Translations under genes and position numbers: made by a program | Part shown: positions 1 to 11,079 of the stretch, in pieces | How the letters are laid out: every line of letters begins with the position of its first letter | How positions within the stretch are numbered: the first letter of the stretch is position 1 | NCBI RefSeq assembly: GCF_030272615.1 | Contig: NC_081413.1 | Location: 716,181,867-716,245,866, forward strand | Reading direction: 5' to 3' | From: Cryptomeria japonica | Lineage: Eukaryota; Streptophyta; Pinopsida; Cupressales; Cupressaceae | Length of the DNA: 64,000 bases | The notes under the pieces: model-generated | Told to the model about the DNA's origin: nothing | Seen by the model: the letters and a program-made list of their open reading frames with translations, nothing else | Databases searched by the model: none

Positions 1-250
1 CTTGACTATCGGGATACTCTTGAGACATCCATTGCTGAAAATCATCAAATTGGTTATCCAATTTTGAAAGTTGTTCTACAGAAACCTCATGGAGAGCTTC
101 TTCATCATTAGGAGGATTAGAGGAATTACCTGTGTCCTCGTTAAAAAGGCTATTCAAATTAGGTTCCATCTCCTCAATAATTAAACCTTTAATTCGAAGG
201 CTTCGTCTAACGGGAATAGTGTAAGTAGGGCTTATTGTTGTAAAACTCAT
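1..250 (-). CDS. gag: gag N-terminus of element E (partial)
   Basis: Open on the minus strand from the ATG at 250-248 to the window edge, about 83 codons, no stop. It begins MSFTTISPTYTIPVRRS and includes a DFQQWMSQEYP segment. Both are nearly identical to the start of element B's gag (14553 onward), which is the evidence for the call. The protein would be the structural capsid precursor; the capsid core and zinc knuckle are not reached. Start chosen because the similarity to B begins exactly at this ATG. Confidence 0.8.
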   Translation of the reverse strand, partial: MSFTTISPTYTIPVRRSLRIKGLIIEEMEPNLNSLFNEDTGNSSNPPNDEEALHEVSVEQLSKLDNQFDDFQQWMSQEYPDSQ

Positions 251-1411
251 GCACTAAAGAGAGAGAAAATTTTGAATTCAGAGATAGCAAATTTCAATAA
301 AATCAGCCAATCTCCTAGATTTAAGCTGTTAAATGCAATCACGACAATCTCCCGAAATTTTGGAAAAAATGTCAGGGACCGTGGCGAATGGAGTGCACAC
401 GGTCCTCGCAACTTTTTTCGAAATTTTCAGGGATGAAAGTTATGATGATTTTAAAGCTAATCTGAAAAAATTGAGTGATTTTACGATCTGTAGATAGGCC
501 AAATTAAAGTTGCAATCTCAAGATTGAACCCTACCCAGATTGTTGAAAAATGCAAAATTTGAATTTTGAAAAAGAGAGGGAAACTGAAATTTTGGATTTT
601 ATGATTTTAGAGGGAATACTAAGAGCAATGCAAGCTTTGAAATTTAAAAGTTGACTCAATTTCACGCAAAATTCAATTTTGAAAGCGGAAATCAAAGTTG
701 GTGTAATTAAACACTTAATTTCAAAAGTCACAAATTGCAAGAATTTGAATAAAGCACTGAAATTTTGAATGAATGTCGACACACTTTTCAGATTTAGGAC
801 AGTAAGAACACAATTTTGACACAAAATTTTAATTTCAATGATTTTTGAATGATTAGAAGCCTTAATCCAAGCAATCCCTAGACCAACTTTGACTTTAATT
901 TTGAAAGTGTTAGAATTGATCAAATCAGCCAAAATTTTGGATTTTAGCAGAGAAATACAGTAAGATCTAGCTCCCGAAATTTCAGAAAAAATGTCGAGGA
1001 CGATGGCGCTCGGGGTGCACACAGTCCTCGCAACTTTTTTCCAAATTTTCAGGGATGAAAGATATTATGATTTTATTGCGGAATCCAAAGTTACAGCTGA
1101 TTTGGAGATGTTTTGATCAGTGAAATTGTCGGTCAAAGGTTGAACAAAGAGGGTTTTAAAAACTAGGGTTTTGACACTTAACCACTTAATTTTCAGAATT
1201 AAAGCACAAATATGAATTGATAGTTTGCAATAGAAGGGTAGATCTGAAACAAGCATTAACAATTAGACATTTCACAAGCTTAATTACTAAAAAGAAAATT
1301 TAGGGTTTTTATGCAATTAACCTCTAAACTTTGCAAAATATCAAACATGGAAATGTAATCAAGGAAGCCAATTTTTCAGATCTAACCATGAATAATCAGA
1401 AAGGATGTTCA
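251..1411 (-). other. Untranslated leader of element E
   Basis: About 1.16 kb between the primer site and the gag ATG. It is AT-rich, with repeated phrases of the type 'aagtggttaa...aaaaccctaattttnaaaatt' on the minus strand, also present in the leader of element B (13473-14552). No conserved coding frame is seen; short open frames here are unsupported. Confidence 0.7.
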
Positions 1412-1425
1412 CGTCAGGTTCACCA
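1412..1425 (-). promoter_or_regulatory. Primer-binding-site region of element E
   Basis: Minus strand reads TGGTGAACCTGACG directly after the LTR end (ACA TTT). The same TGGTGAACC core follows the LTR of element B (13457) and the LTR-like end of F (11697). The position is right for a minus-strand primer site, but I could not match it confidently to a plant tRNA. Confidence 0.6.
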
Positions 1426-1428
1426 AAA

Positions 1429-2734
1429 TGTAAAGCGAAAAATCACGAGCGAACCCTAAGTGTTCCCCCCACCACTCCAAGGGGAAAGGGGGTCACTTAG
1501 GATTGACGGTTTTCACTTAGGGGAGACTTTACATTCAAAAAAGGGGTTGAAACCCACAAGATCCAATCCCACACAATGCAAGATTGGATTCTAAATGAGT
1601 TTCAAGGGTTAAGATAGCAAGGCTACCCTCTTTTGTAAAGAATGTAGATAGAAGGATTAAGCTAGGAATGCATGAAAAGTGAGAAAGATTCACTTATAAA
1701 CAAAGATAGGAATATAGGATGAAGCTGCGAACCTAGAATTAGCAATAAAATGTCGAGACAATGTTGTCCTGCAAATTTGAGCAAAATTTGACGGGACGAT
1801 GGCGCCCGACGTGCACACGGTCCTTCAAAAAATCTGCGAAACGAAGGGGGATCTGTTCGTCTCTGCACAAGGATTCCAGATCTTCAATTACAGCCGCGTA
1901 CCTACAACCTACACACAGAAAAGCGAAGATGATTGGGGGGTTAGGGATTAGGGGTTTGCCCTTAGGTCAAACCCCGGTTTTGGAATTAACCAAGAAATGA
2001 GAAATGTTGTAAATGTAAATGATTGTAATGTAAAACAAGTACTAGTACCTTGTTGTAAGAATGTTTGTATTCTTACATGTGAAGGTGTAGATGTTGTTGT
2101 ATGTTGTATGTTGTATGTTGTATGTAGTATGTGTTCTCCTCTTCAATGGTTGAATCCTTGTCTTGAATGCAACACTTAGCCTTGAATGGAGACTTAGAAT
2201 GATCAATTGCTTGAAGGAATGCTTGAATGCTTGAATGCTTGATTGTTTGAATGTTTGAGTATCGCTTCTGCCCTTTTTTCCATCTTCTAAAATGGGAGAG
2301 GAAATGTAGTTTATATACTTGTCAATTAGGGTTAAAAGACTAATTTTTCCGACCTTAGGCCGACCAGGAAAGGTTATTTTCCAATTTGCAAACTTAAAGA
2401 CCCGAGACCCAAAAGAGATCGGGCCCAAAAATAGGGCCAGGGACTAGGGCGTTGGGCGCCATGGTCCTGGGGGACCAGGGCATTGGGCGCCATGGTCCTG
2501 GGGGACCAGGGCGTTGGGCGCCCTAGTCCTAAAGGACCAGGGCACTGGGCGCCATGGTCCCACCTCCCGGGATAGCAGGGTGTAAGGAGGATCAGGCCAG
2601 GGTGCTGTAAAAAAATGCAGTTTTCAGTGTCATGAACAAGTTTCGGGGTCTCCATTCAAGTTCAGTGTTGCGTCGCCATCGTGAAGACCCAAATGTGGTT
2701 GAAATTGCAAGTGTCACAATTTTAGGACGCTGCA
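1429..2734 (-). repeat. 5' LTR of element E
   Basis: About 1.3 kb, minus orientation, starting TGCAGCG at 2734 and ending ACA at 1429. A TATA box (TATATAAA, minus, 2310-2317) lies in the same sentence of sequence ('aattgacaagtatataa') as in both LTRs of element B. Upstream of the TATA, in U3, are four copies of a 31-bp palindrome-rich unit (2451-2560). The start was set by alignment with B's LTR start (TGTAGTG then AAATTGTGAC) and by the end of D's RNase H reading frame. Confidence 0.8.
2451..2560 (-). repeat. 31-bp palindromic tandem repeat in U3 of E
   Basis: Four GGGCGCC boxes at 2454, 2485, 2516 and 2547 are spaced exactly 31 bp apart. Between them lie dyads of the type TGGTCC-tgggg-GGACCA, so every unit could fold or act as a two-fold-symmetric site. 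The block is GC-rich in an AT-rich LTR and lies upstream of the TATA box on the element's own strand. Confidence 0.85.
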
Positions 2735-3243
2735 CCATCAAAGTATAGTTTCCAGTTTGTTTGTGCTAACAATGCAAATACTGATTCATCTAGAAAATCT
2801 ACCACCATCGGATGGCTGTCTTGTAGGGGTACCTCTGCAAGTTGATATGCTATGATCTACTCCTTGATGGCTTTTATGTCGACATATTCAATGTCGAATT
2901 CACTAAGTATCATGACCCACTTGGCAAGCCTTCTGGTTAATGCTACTTTGTTCATCAAGTACTTGAGTGGATTGAAGTGTGCAATGAGCTAGACTTTATG
3001 ACTCAACATATAGTGTCTCTATTTTTGTGATGCAAAAACTACTGCAAGATATGCTCTTTCTATTGGTGTCTAATTGAGTTCATATCCAATGAGTGTTCTA
3101 CTAATGTAGTAGATAGCTCTCTCTTTTCCTTGTTCATCATGTTGTGCTAGAAGAGCACCTAAGGAGGAATTTGTCGCAGCTATATACATGAGTAATGGTT
3201 TCCCGTGTATGGGTGGAACCAAGACTAGTGTGGACCAAATATA
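2735..3243 (-). pseudogene. pol: RNase H and start of second RNase H of element D
   Basis: Minus-strand translation after the RT gives a recognisable Ty3/gypsy RNase H: GKPLLMYIAAT, SLGALLAQHDEQGKERAIYY, PIERAYLAVVFASQK, then LAKWVMILSEFDIEYVD. Several in-frame stops interrupt it. A connector follows, then WKLYFDGAAS, the opening strand and first catalytic Asp of the additional RNase H typical of Tat elements, exactly where element E was inserted. The first domain lacks the expected first Asp (IAAT in place of a D-containing motif), so it is judged inactive. Confidence 0.8.
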
Positions 3244-4293
3244 TTATTTTAGTGTTTGGAATTCCTCTTGGCATTTTTGTGTCCATTTGAATGTGACACC
3301 TTTCTTTAAAAGATGTTGAAATGGATGACGCTTTTCTGTTGATTGGGCAAAGAAGTGCCTTATGAATTGTAATCTACCCTGCAGGATTCTAAGTTGCTTG
3401 AGTGTAGTGGGCGATGACATGTCTAGAATGGATTTTAGTTTCTCTAGATCTATTTCAATGTCATGATTGGATACAATGAATCCCAAGAGTTTGTTGAATG
3501 TTACTCTGAACACACATTTTTTTGGATTGACTCGTACATTGTATTGCTCAAGTCTATCAAAGATCTTAGCCAATATGTCTAGATGATCATCTCTTGTGTT
3601 GGATTTTGCTAGAAAATCATCTACATAGTCTTCCATGATTGTGTGTATCATGTCGTAGAATAAAGTGGTCACTGCCCTTTGATAAGTAGCACCTACATTT
3701 TTAAGGTTGAACGACATCACATTCCAGCAATATGTTCTCCATGGACAAGTGAATGTTGTCTTAGGTTGGTCCTCTAGCACAATTTTGATTTCATTATAAC
3801 AAGAAAAACCATCCATGAGTGATAGCATTTCATTTCCATTTGTCAAGTCCACTATCATGTCTATGTTAGAAAGTGGAAAATCATCATTTGGGAAATCCTT
3901 GTTGAGATCTTTGAAGTCGGTGTAGATCTTGATACCTCCAGTATGCTTCATTACTCGAACTAGATTTTGAATCCACTCAATATAGTCTATGGGTCTAATA
4001 AAAATTATTTTCAATAGATTTTGTAGCTTGATTTTGACCAACAAAGCTATGTGAGGGTGCATCTTTCTGAGTTTTTGCTTATATGGTTTTACTCTTGGAA
4101 ATAATGGCAAATGATGTAAGACCAATTCAAGATCTAACCCTAGCATATCTGCATAAGGCCATACAAAATTGATTGGTCTGTGTTTAAAGAATTGGATAAA
4201 CTCTTTTTCTATTGGATTTAGGGACTTGGCTAGGTGTATATTATGAACATTTTTCAGCATCACCGATTTGATTTCTTTGGTTTCTTTAACCAA
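3244..4293 (-). CDS. pol: Reverse transcriptase of element D (open frame)
   Basis: A 349-codon frame without stops covers the whole palm and fingers of a Ty3/gypsy RT. Visible motifs in order: IKIYTDFKDLNKDFP (usually VDYRDLN), LMDGFSCYNEIK, TTFTCPWRTY, the catalytic YVDD in IMEDYVDDFLAKS, LNPKKC-like VNPKKCVF, LLGFIVS and a connection region ending in KCQEEFQTLK. It would copy element RNA into DNA in virus-like particles. Substitutions at conserved places (CYN for GYN, FNLKNVGATYQ for FGLKNAGATYQ) suggest early decay despite the open frame. Neighbouring pol parts are broken. Confidence 0.85.
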   Translation of the reverse strand: MVKETKEIKSVMLKNVHNIHLAKSLNPIEKEFIQFFKHRPINFVWPYADMLGLDLELVLHHLPLFPRVKPYKQKLRKMHPHIALLVKIKLQNLLKIIFIRPIDYIEWIQNLVRVMKHTGGIKIYTDFKDLNKDFPNDDFPLSNIDMIVDLTNGNEMLSLMDGFSCYNEIKIVLEDQPKTTFTCPWRTYCWNVMSFNLKNVGATYQRAVTTLFYDMIHTIMEDYVDDFLAKSNTRDDHLDILAKIFDRLEQYNVRVNPKKCVFRVTFNKLLGFIVSNHDIEIDLEKLKSILDMSSPTTLKQLRILQGRLQFIRHFFAQSTEKRHPFQHLLKKGVTFKWTQKCQEEFQTLK

Positions 4294-4302
4294 TAATTTT
4301 GA

Positions 4303-5450
4303 TTATTCTTTATCAATATGAAGAGTGTCCATTCTGTTATGAGTAATGTGTTCTGCTTCATTATCATTGTCTTGATTGGAAGAGGGGTTGGCTTCTCCAA
4401 AATATGCAGTTATGTCCAAATACATTGCAAAGCTAGCCTTGTGATCATCACAAGGGAGTTTGTCCCTTGCCCCCAAGAATTCAACTATGGCTTCATCATT
4501 TTGAAACAATTCTAATTGTGGTTTTTCTTTTTGCCCCAAATCTATTAAGTGAGGATGCATGAGACAAAGATAATGTTCTTCTATTGGAGGAGATGTTGTT
4601 GAGAGCATACAAATTCTATTATGGTCATAAACATATTTGACAGATGGTGGACTGATTGGTATATCTTCATATTCAATTCGATCATTTTGGTGTGGTTGGT
4701 TATCATAAGCTTTGAAAACTGAATATGAATCTGTGGGTAGATAGGAATTCATAATCATGTGAATCAGTCGTTATACTTTCTGCATAGGTTTCTCTATCGA
4801 ATTCCTCTTCACCAATTTACTCAATTGGAGATAGCAGAGTTTCATTTGTGTTGATGATATATGGGAGAGTAGTCTTATTTGCATCTTCCTCTTCCATGAT
4901 AGAGGCCTCATTAAGTGCTTGAATGAGAGATAGGGGCAATATGGAATTACCATCCCTTTTTGGTGCTATATATGTTTTTGTTGAGGCTCTTGTTGATACT
5001 GATGATGATGTAGATATATCTAATGCTGGTGAAATCCATGTTTCCATCACTGGTGCAATCCTTGTTTGCATTACTATATTTACATGGGAAGTTGGTTGAA
5101 AAATTATTTGCAATGTGTTGCTTGATGATTCAGAATTCAGATTTCCTTTTGTTGTTGTCAAACTCTGAATTATTGGGGAATCTGGTCGGGGTATTTTTCT
5201 CCACCTTGTTAATCCATTGTATCCCAAATCCCAATTCTTAGGATTTTGTGTAGGAAATATGGGCTCAAATATGCCTTGTGCATGTGCCCCCAAGCTTGTG
5301 GTTCCATCATAACCATGGTGTTTTAACATTTTGAAACCATGACCATATTGTTCTAAGGGGAGTTGGACATTCAGAGTGTCACTATCTTCTCTGTACAACC
5401 ATTCATTTATATCTTCTTCTAAATATTCTTCATTGAGTCCTCCCCACCAG
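4303..5450 (-). pseudogene. pol: Protease-RT linker of element D with G-patch-like segment
   Basis: Between protease and RT, minus strand, in two frames (about 5398-4817, then 4758-4303). The first contains FKMLKHHGYDGTTSLGAHAQ followed by GIFEPI and LGYNGL, matching the glycine pattern of a G-patch, a short nucleic-acid-binding motif found in some retroelement polyproteins. The rest is Ser/Thr-rich and low in conservation. The second frame is acidic and ends in MDTLHIDKE just before the RT. The frame change between them is a likely frameshift. Confidence 0.55.
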
Positions 5451-5759
5451 ATGAAGGAGCAGTCATCAGAAAACTGGATGATTTCCTTTCCTTTGTCTTT
5501 GTCTGTTGATTACGGTAATGCTCTCTAAAAGGATTGTGGAGATAGTTGCCCTACTGGTAATGTCCTAGAACATGAGTACTCACCACACCCTTCATCCTTG
5601 ATTTAAAGAGGAGGTGTTGTGGGTGTGCTAGGTATTGATGTTGGTGTTTCTGCAACTTTTAGGGATTTCATTTTTAATTTTTGTGGAGCTGCCTAATTGT
5701 TTGGTACTTGATTATTTGTGCTTTCCCTCAAATAATTGTATTGTTGAAAAGGGTTTGGG

Positions 5760-6211
5760 TCACCATGAATGGTGATCTCAATGTCATTATATGAGAACTT
5801 AACACATTGGTGAAAAGTCGATGGTTCTTCCTGCATGGTATGTATCCATGGGAGACCTAACAACATGTTGTATCCTGATTCTCTATCTAGGACCTAAAAT
5901 GTGATATATGTTGTAACTAGTCCCACTTTTACTGGCAAAGTCACTACACCCTTAGAAGGGTGTTCCTCATCATCATAATCTTTGATATTGATTCTCTTGG
6001 TAGGATCAATATGATGTTTGGAATATCCTAAAGCTTTAATCAAATGCAATGTACATATGTTAAGGACAACTCCACCATCTATAAGTACTCTTTGAACCTT
6101 CTTTCGATGAATCAAATCTTCCAAGTGTAAGGGATCATTATACATGCATCGGTCTATAGGTATATCATGTTCAGTGAATGTGATATTTGAAGATGCCAAG
6201 TTTCCAACCAT
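5760..6211 (-). pseudogene. pol: Aspartic protease of element D
   Basis: Minus-strand frame with VLIDGGVVLNICTLHLIKALG; the DGG active site replaces the usual D-S/T-G, as is common in Tat/Athila elements. It continues GVVTLPVKVGL, then after an in-frame stop near 5894 to GYNMLLGLPWIHTM and FHQCVKF, the flap and second-half signature (usually LLGRPWIH). The enzyme would mature Gag-Pol. It lies downstream of gag and upstream of the linker, as expected. Confidence 0.75.
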
Positions 6212-6412
6212 TGACTAGAATGTGTTCTTATCAATATCTTTGGCAACAACTGAATCTTGTAATGCTTTGTCAAGGACTGCCTTATGAGCTGGTGAGATGT
6301 GTAGTAACTCAAATAATGAAATTTGAGTTGGAGTTCATTTCAACTGATCCACCATATTGTAATTTCTAGTTGTTGGAGGTGGATTTGATGGTACCCCTTG
6401 TAATGTGACCTT

Positions 6413-8501
6413 TTATCTTCTAGTGATGACAACACAATCTCTTCTTTTGGGATTTATTGTGCTTATGGTCACTATTGCATCTCCTCCCCTAAGTGTGTTT
6501 ATGGCATAATCAAATGCGACATTGGTATAGTTGAAAGTGTTGTTTTGTGCATTGGAACTAGAAGCCTTTATGTTGTCATGCTTGGCAAAAGGATCCTTGA
6601 AGATGGTATGATATGTGTTTGGTGTCTTACTGGCATCTACAGTAATGTCGCCTTGATCAATGAGATCTTGTATGAGGTTCTTCAACTTGTAGCAACTTGT
6701 TCTCTTGTGACCTTTATTGCAGTGGTGTTCAATCATTGTCATTCCACCAAGCGGGCTTGAATGGACCCAGTTCATATGACCTAGCTTTTGGTAGATTTAT
6801 GGCATTACTTTCTATTAGCTTTTTGAGTGCTGATTCAATAGGTGCACCTACCCTTGGTGATCTTGGATTGCTTGACTGAATTGCATTGGCATTGTTTATC
6901 TGAGTTTAATTCTTAATGGTAGAATCAATTGGTCCTTGTAGAAATATTATTGGTTGAACTCTATTTACAACATGAGCATCAACAACTTCGTCACTTGTGA
7001 CATTTTTGTTCCTAGGCCAAAATTTTGGCCTTTCATTGTTTGTACTTGTGGCTGGCCCGTTATTTTTGTGGTGTTTCAATATTCCTTTCTCTAATAAGCC
7101 TCTTTCACACTTGATGTCTTTCTCCATGATGTCCTTAAAAGTCCTTAGGCACTACATTTGCAATGGATACTTAATTTGAGGCACAATATTTTCATTGAAA
7201 ATGTCTACTTGCTCAACTTCAGGGATATGGCTAAGACATCTGCGGTATAGGCCCCTCCATCTTTGCAAGATTGTAGCAAAGGATTCTCCTTCCTTTTTCT
7301 TTGTTGCACATAAATCCATCAAGGTAATTGGATTATCTATATTGAATGCAAAGTTTGATATGAATAACTCATCCAATTCACCCCATGAGGCAATTTTGAG
7401 TGGGAGGTGTGAAAACCATTCCAATGCTATCCCTCCAAGTCTTTTGGAAAATAGCCTCATTAAGTATGTATCTTCGTGGGCTTCCTCAATACATGTCGTG
7501 AATAATTCCTTGACATGATCTCAAATATCACCTTTCCCTTTTTACTTGTTGAACCTTGGAGTTTCAAAATGTGGGGGAAATGGTGGCATGTACAAATTTC
7601 TGTCAAAAGGATATGGACATAGGTCCTCCATTGTATATCTCTTTTTATCATTAACTGTTTGCATACTGGTCATTTTCTTCTGAAGATTCTCCATTTGCTG
7701 AGTTAGGATCTATGTTTGAGTCAATGGTGTACTGACTTGATAAGTGTTTCCCACAAAAGGGATAGTGTTGGAGTATCTTAGAGCTTGCTGAAATGTGGAC
7801 TGACCATGTAATCGTGCACCAAAAGTCCCACCAGGTGGTGTAAAGTATGCAAATTGTGTATTGATATTCGGCTGAGCTTAGCTAGTTGTCCCTTGATTCA
7901 CATTTTTTCCACTGTAGGTGGATGCAACTAAAACTAAAGGTTGAGTTATACTTGCTAAAGTAGTGTTTTGAGCTATGGTAGCTTGCATTGTTACACTGGG
8001 TGTTGTCCGGGATGCAACATTAGTACTTGCTAATGCCATTGTTGACTGTGTTGAAGTTGTAGTTGATTGAGTATTTTGAGTTACACTCAGGGTTGATTTA
8101 GCAAATGTTGCTTGAGCCTGTGTAACAATAAGCACTTCAGTAACATTTTGATTCAATGTCACACCTGGCGGCAATATTGTTGAAATTTCCACCCCAGGAG
8201 GTAACTTGGCTCCATTCTAGACTAAAAGTGTGGGATATATATCTCTATCATTGTTGATGAGGGTGTTGAGGATCATAATCATTGTTGGATCTTGTCGGGC
8301 TGCCTCCAATTCTTCTTTTCTCAGATTATGTTGTATCTCATCAATGGAGGTCAACATGTTTGTATTTTTTGGTAAGGTTGTGGGTCTTTGACCCCGTGTT
8401 TGTTGATTTGTGAACAGATTTGAATTCCATGTGTGGTTAACCGAAGAGTCGTTGTTAGGATCCATCTGATGTTTTTCCTTTTGAGCATGTCTTAATGGCA
8501 T
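6413..8501 (-). pseudogene. gag: gag of element D
   Basis: Minus strand from an ATG at 8501. The N-terminal part (8501-7878) is Gln/Ser/Thr-rich with one stop near 8217. The capsid-like retrotransposon gag core is at about 7460-7152: LGGIALEWFSHLPLKIASW, ELDELFISNFAFNI, TLMDLCATKKKEGESFATIL. A single zinc-knuckle-like motif, HHCNKGHKRTSCYKLKNLI then QDLIDQGDI, is at about 6730-6640, the usual C-terminal Gag signature of these elements. At least three stops or frame changes break it. Confidence 0.75.
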
Positions 8502-8639
8502 GAATTTTATTCCAAAGTGATATTGACTCTGTAAGACTCTCTAAAATGCAAATGCAAGACTCAACTAAATGCAAGGTCCTATAAAGACACTTATTGAGGT
8601 TCTTGGGGAGAACCTTGCTCTTGTATTGTAAGCTTCTCG

Positions 8640-9597
8640 AGCATTTTTTCAATTTATTCTTGTCTTCTTTGCTCCTTAATTTTGATAGCAAGGGAAACCT
8701 CTAGACACACTGATCTTCTGATTTCTTTGTTTATGACAGCTTTAATTTCTCTATATGATGGAAGATCAGTTCTTATAGTTCAAGAAAAATCGTCTAGGCT
8801 ATCAACTATTTCTAATTGACTTTCGCTTGGTTGAAGGTTGGGTTGTTCGAATGGAAACTGAACATCTCCTTTCAAAATCATGCAACTAGGTATGCTTCTA
8901 AGACTCTCTAAGGACTAACAAGCAGACAATGCAATCTATGAATGAAGACTTGCTACCAAGGATTTTGAAATTCAAACACAAGGCTTTCAGCGTATTGTTG
9001 GAATGCTTCTAGTTCTGCCTCTTCTTTGATTTAATTTTTGAGGTCTATTTCAATTTGCACTGACTTCTGAACTTCATCATCTGTGACAACTTGGACTATG
9101 TTGTATTGGTCTTGATAAACTATCAATTCCTCAGCAAGAATATTCAAACCATCAATTATTTCTAATTGAACATTGTCTGGCCCAAGATTGGGTTGCTCAA
9201 ATGGGAATTTACCGTCTCCTTTCAGACCTATATGCTAAAGACTACATTGCAGACTATATAGAACCTAGGAATGATTAACACTTTTCTTTAAGAACTCTAA
9301 CAAGGATTTAGAAACTCTGCTATGGTTTTTTCAACCAATCATCTGATGGTTTCCTTTTGAGCTGCCTTTTTTATCTTTTTCATCAAGACGAATAGATTTC
9401 TAGATCTCATTGTCTATGACAATTTCAACTATGTCATACTGGGCACTATTAACTTTTAATTCCCAAGGGAGGTTATCCAAACTATCAATTATTGCTAATT
9501 GGTCGTTGTTTGGCCCAAGATCGGCTTGCCCAAATGGAAATTTGTCATCTCCTTTCAGACCCAAGTACTTAGGTACACTTCTAAGACTGTAATGCAC
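8640..9597 (-). repeat. Triplicated coding unit upstream of D gag
   Basis: Three direct repeats on the minus strand, anchored at about 9558, 9225 and 8875 (spacings 333 and 350 bp). Each translates to the same pattern: LKGD-x-FPF-x-Q-x-LxP, QLEIID-x-L, and [IV]xxE[IV]xxS. Units 1 and 2 are 111 codons apart, hence in phase. The DNA differs more than the protein pattern, which suggests that coding was once selected. Stops now interrupt units 2 and 3. I do not recognise the family; it sits where some large Tat/Ogre elements carry an extra ORF before gag. Confidence 0.65.
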
Positions 9598-9961
9598 TAT
9601 TGAATTCTATATGAGTGGATGCAAACTTGATTCAAGACTACTCTTTTGTGATGTGAGGACTTGTGTAAGGACTTTGTATAATAAGAGGACACTAAAAGAC
9701 TATGCATGAACTAAATGCCTAGGACTTAAGATCACTTGAAAATGCCATGTTTTCCATTTCTAGAGTGTCGCAAAAGTTTGATTCTGATCTGATGTTTGAT
9801 GTTGATGTTGAAACTTGACCTTGCTAATGTGTTGACCTTGTTGAACTTTGGTATTGCAAAGATAGTAGCAAGCAAAGAAAACAATTTTAACAAAGAGAGC
9901 ACCTGTTTAAAGGAATTTTTCAAATCCCCATGAATGTTGAGATCTTTTTCAAGACCCCATT
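9598..9961 (-). other. Leader of element D
   Basis: AT-rich stretch between the candidate 5' LTR end (CA at 9963-9962, minus) and the triplicated unit. Minus strand begins AATGGGGTCTTG, a possible primer site that I could not match to a tRNA. No coding pattern seen. Confidence 0.4.
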
Positions 9962-11079
9962 TGTTTTTTGATAGTATTTTTGGCAATTTGATAGCACATC
10001 AAGAAGACTCTCCTAAGGTCAAAAGGTCACAAGTATTACCACAACCCACATCTTGATACTCTGTCAGCTCAAACAACCTTGTCACACCCTAGGGTGTGCC
10101 CCTTTTTTTGCCTTTTCCGAAAATTAAACCAAAGAAGATTGCTCTTCAATTGGCCTGTTATAATTCTTCCCCACCCTTACATTGTGATAATTCAAGTGTC
10201 TGGTTACTGATTCAGTTTGGCATCTAAATCTTAAAGTTTTTAATCAGGCTTCTGTTCAGGTGGTCATAATCAGCAGCATGTTACACTCTGTTAAGGAGGT
10301 CTCCCAGTCTGAAGAGGTTGGGCTCTTTAGGTTTTTACGTGCCAAAGACACTAAGGGAAGCATAACATCGTTATGACAACATGTATCACCTGTTGCTTAC
10401 AACTTTCATTGCAAACAAATTGATTTTATAGTGGTTTAGAATACTTGGCTTTAGCCATTACCACTTGGGTCATTTCCTTCTCACTGGCCCCCTCAAGGCA
10501 ACTCGGGAAGGCAGACCCTTTAAAGGATGTAAGTACAAAAATTAAATGAAAGCATAAAAGAAGAGAGTCTAGTTTTCTGATCACCCATTAAAGGGGAGAG
10601 CATAATACCTATCACTTCAAAGACATGTGAAACATAATTCTTTTTATACTCCCATTGCAATGATTCTCTACTCTAAGTGGAGATGTTGCTCCACATAGGC
10701 ATGGTATTCAATTTTAATCCTCATAGCAATTTGTGAAGTAAAGAAAAGAGTTTTTTTGTTCTTTTTAAAAGCACCAAAAGAAATTTTTCTACTCTAACCC
10801 TACAGATGAAAATTACATTAGTGGACACATGGTGGACTATCCAACCTATCTTTCCCTTGGTTACAAAACTCTGTCTTTTTTACAATCAGAGAGTAATTAT
10901 GACAAAAATCAGCAAGCATGAAAGACAAATTGAAGAAAATTTCAAATTGCAATTGTTAATTAACTACTAATCAATTGTGAACTAACTACTGATCAAGTGT
11001 GAATTATTGTACCATCAAGTGTGAATTATTGTGCCATCAAGTGCGAATTCATCTCTAAGCAATTACAAATTAGTTAACA
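9962..11079 (-). repeat. Candidate 5' LTR of element D
   Basis: Minus-strand segment starting TGTTAAC (11079) and ending AAAAAACA (9962). It contains a TATA-like GTATAAAAAG near 10650 and a palindrome CACACCCTAGGGTGTG at about 10083-10098. Near its start is a triplicated phrase 'aattcacacttgatggtac' (about 10985-11050). Size and layout suit an LTR, but the second LTR is outside the window, so both borders are inferred. Confidence 0.4.

Larger units (their letters stand above)
1..2734 (-). mobile_element. LTR retrotransposon E, 5' part, cut by window edge
   Basis: Minus-strand element made of a 5' LTR (1429-2734), a primer-site region, a leader of about 1.16 kb and the first 83 codons of gag, then the window ends. 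Its gag start and leader closely resemble those of element B (from 14553), so E and B belong to one family. On the right, the LTR abuts sequence encoding the start of a second RNase H of element D (WKLYFDGAAS on the minus strand), so E inserted into D's pol. The candidate 5-bp target duplication (CCATC, 2735-2739) cannot be checked because the other end is off the window. Confidence 0.85.
2735..11079 (-). mobile_element. Tat-type Ty3/gypsy retrotransposon D, 3' part missing
   Basis: Minus-strand element in the order candidate 5' LTR (9962-11079), leader with a triplicated coding unit, gag, protease, G-patch-like linker, RT, RNase H and the start of a second RNase H. The second RNase H (WKLYFDGAAS) is the hallmark of the Tat lineage, and the RT and protease motifs agree. 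Element E interrupts it at 2734/2735; integrase and 3' LTR would lie beyond the left edge. The right boundary (TGTTAAC at 11079) is inferred from LTR-like ends, not from a target duplication. Confidence 0.75.
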
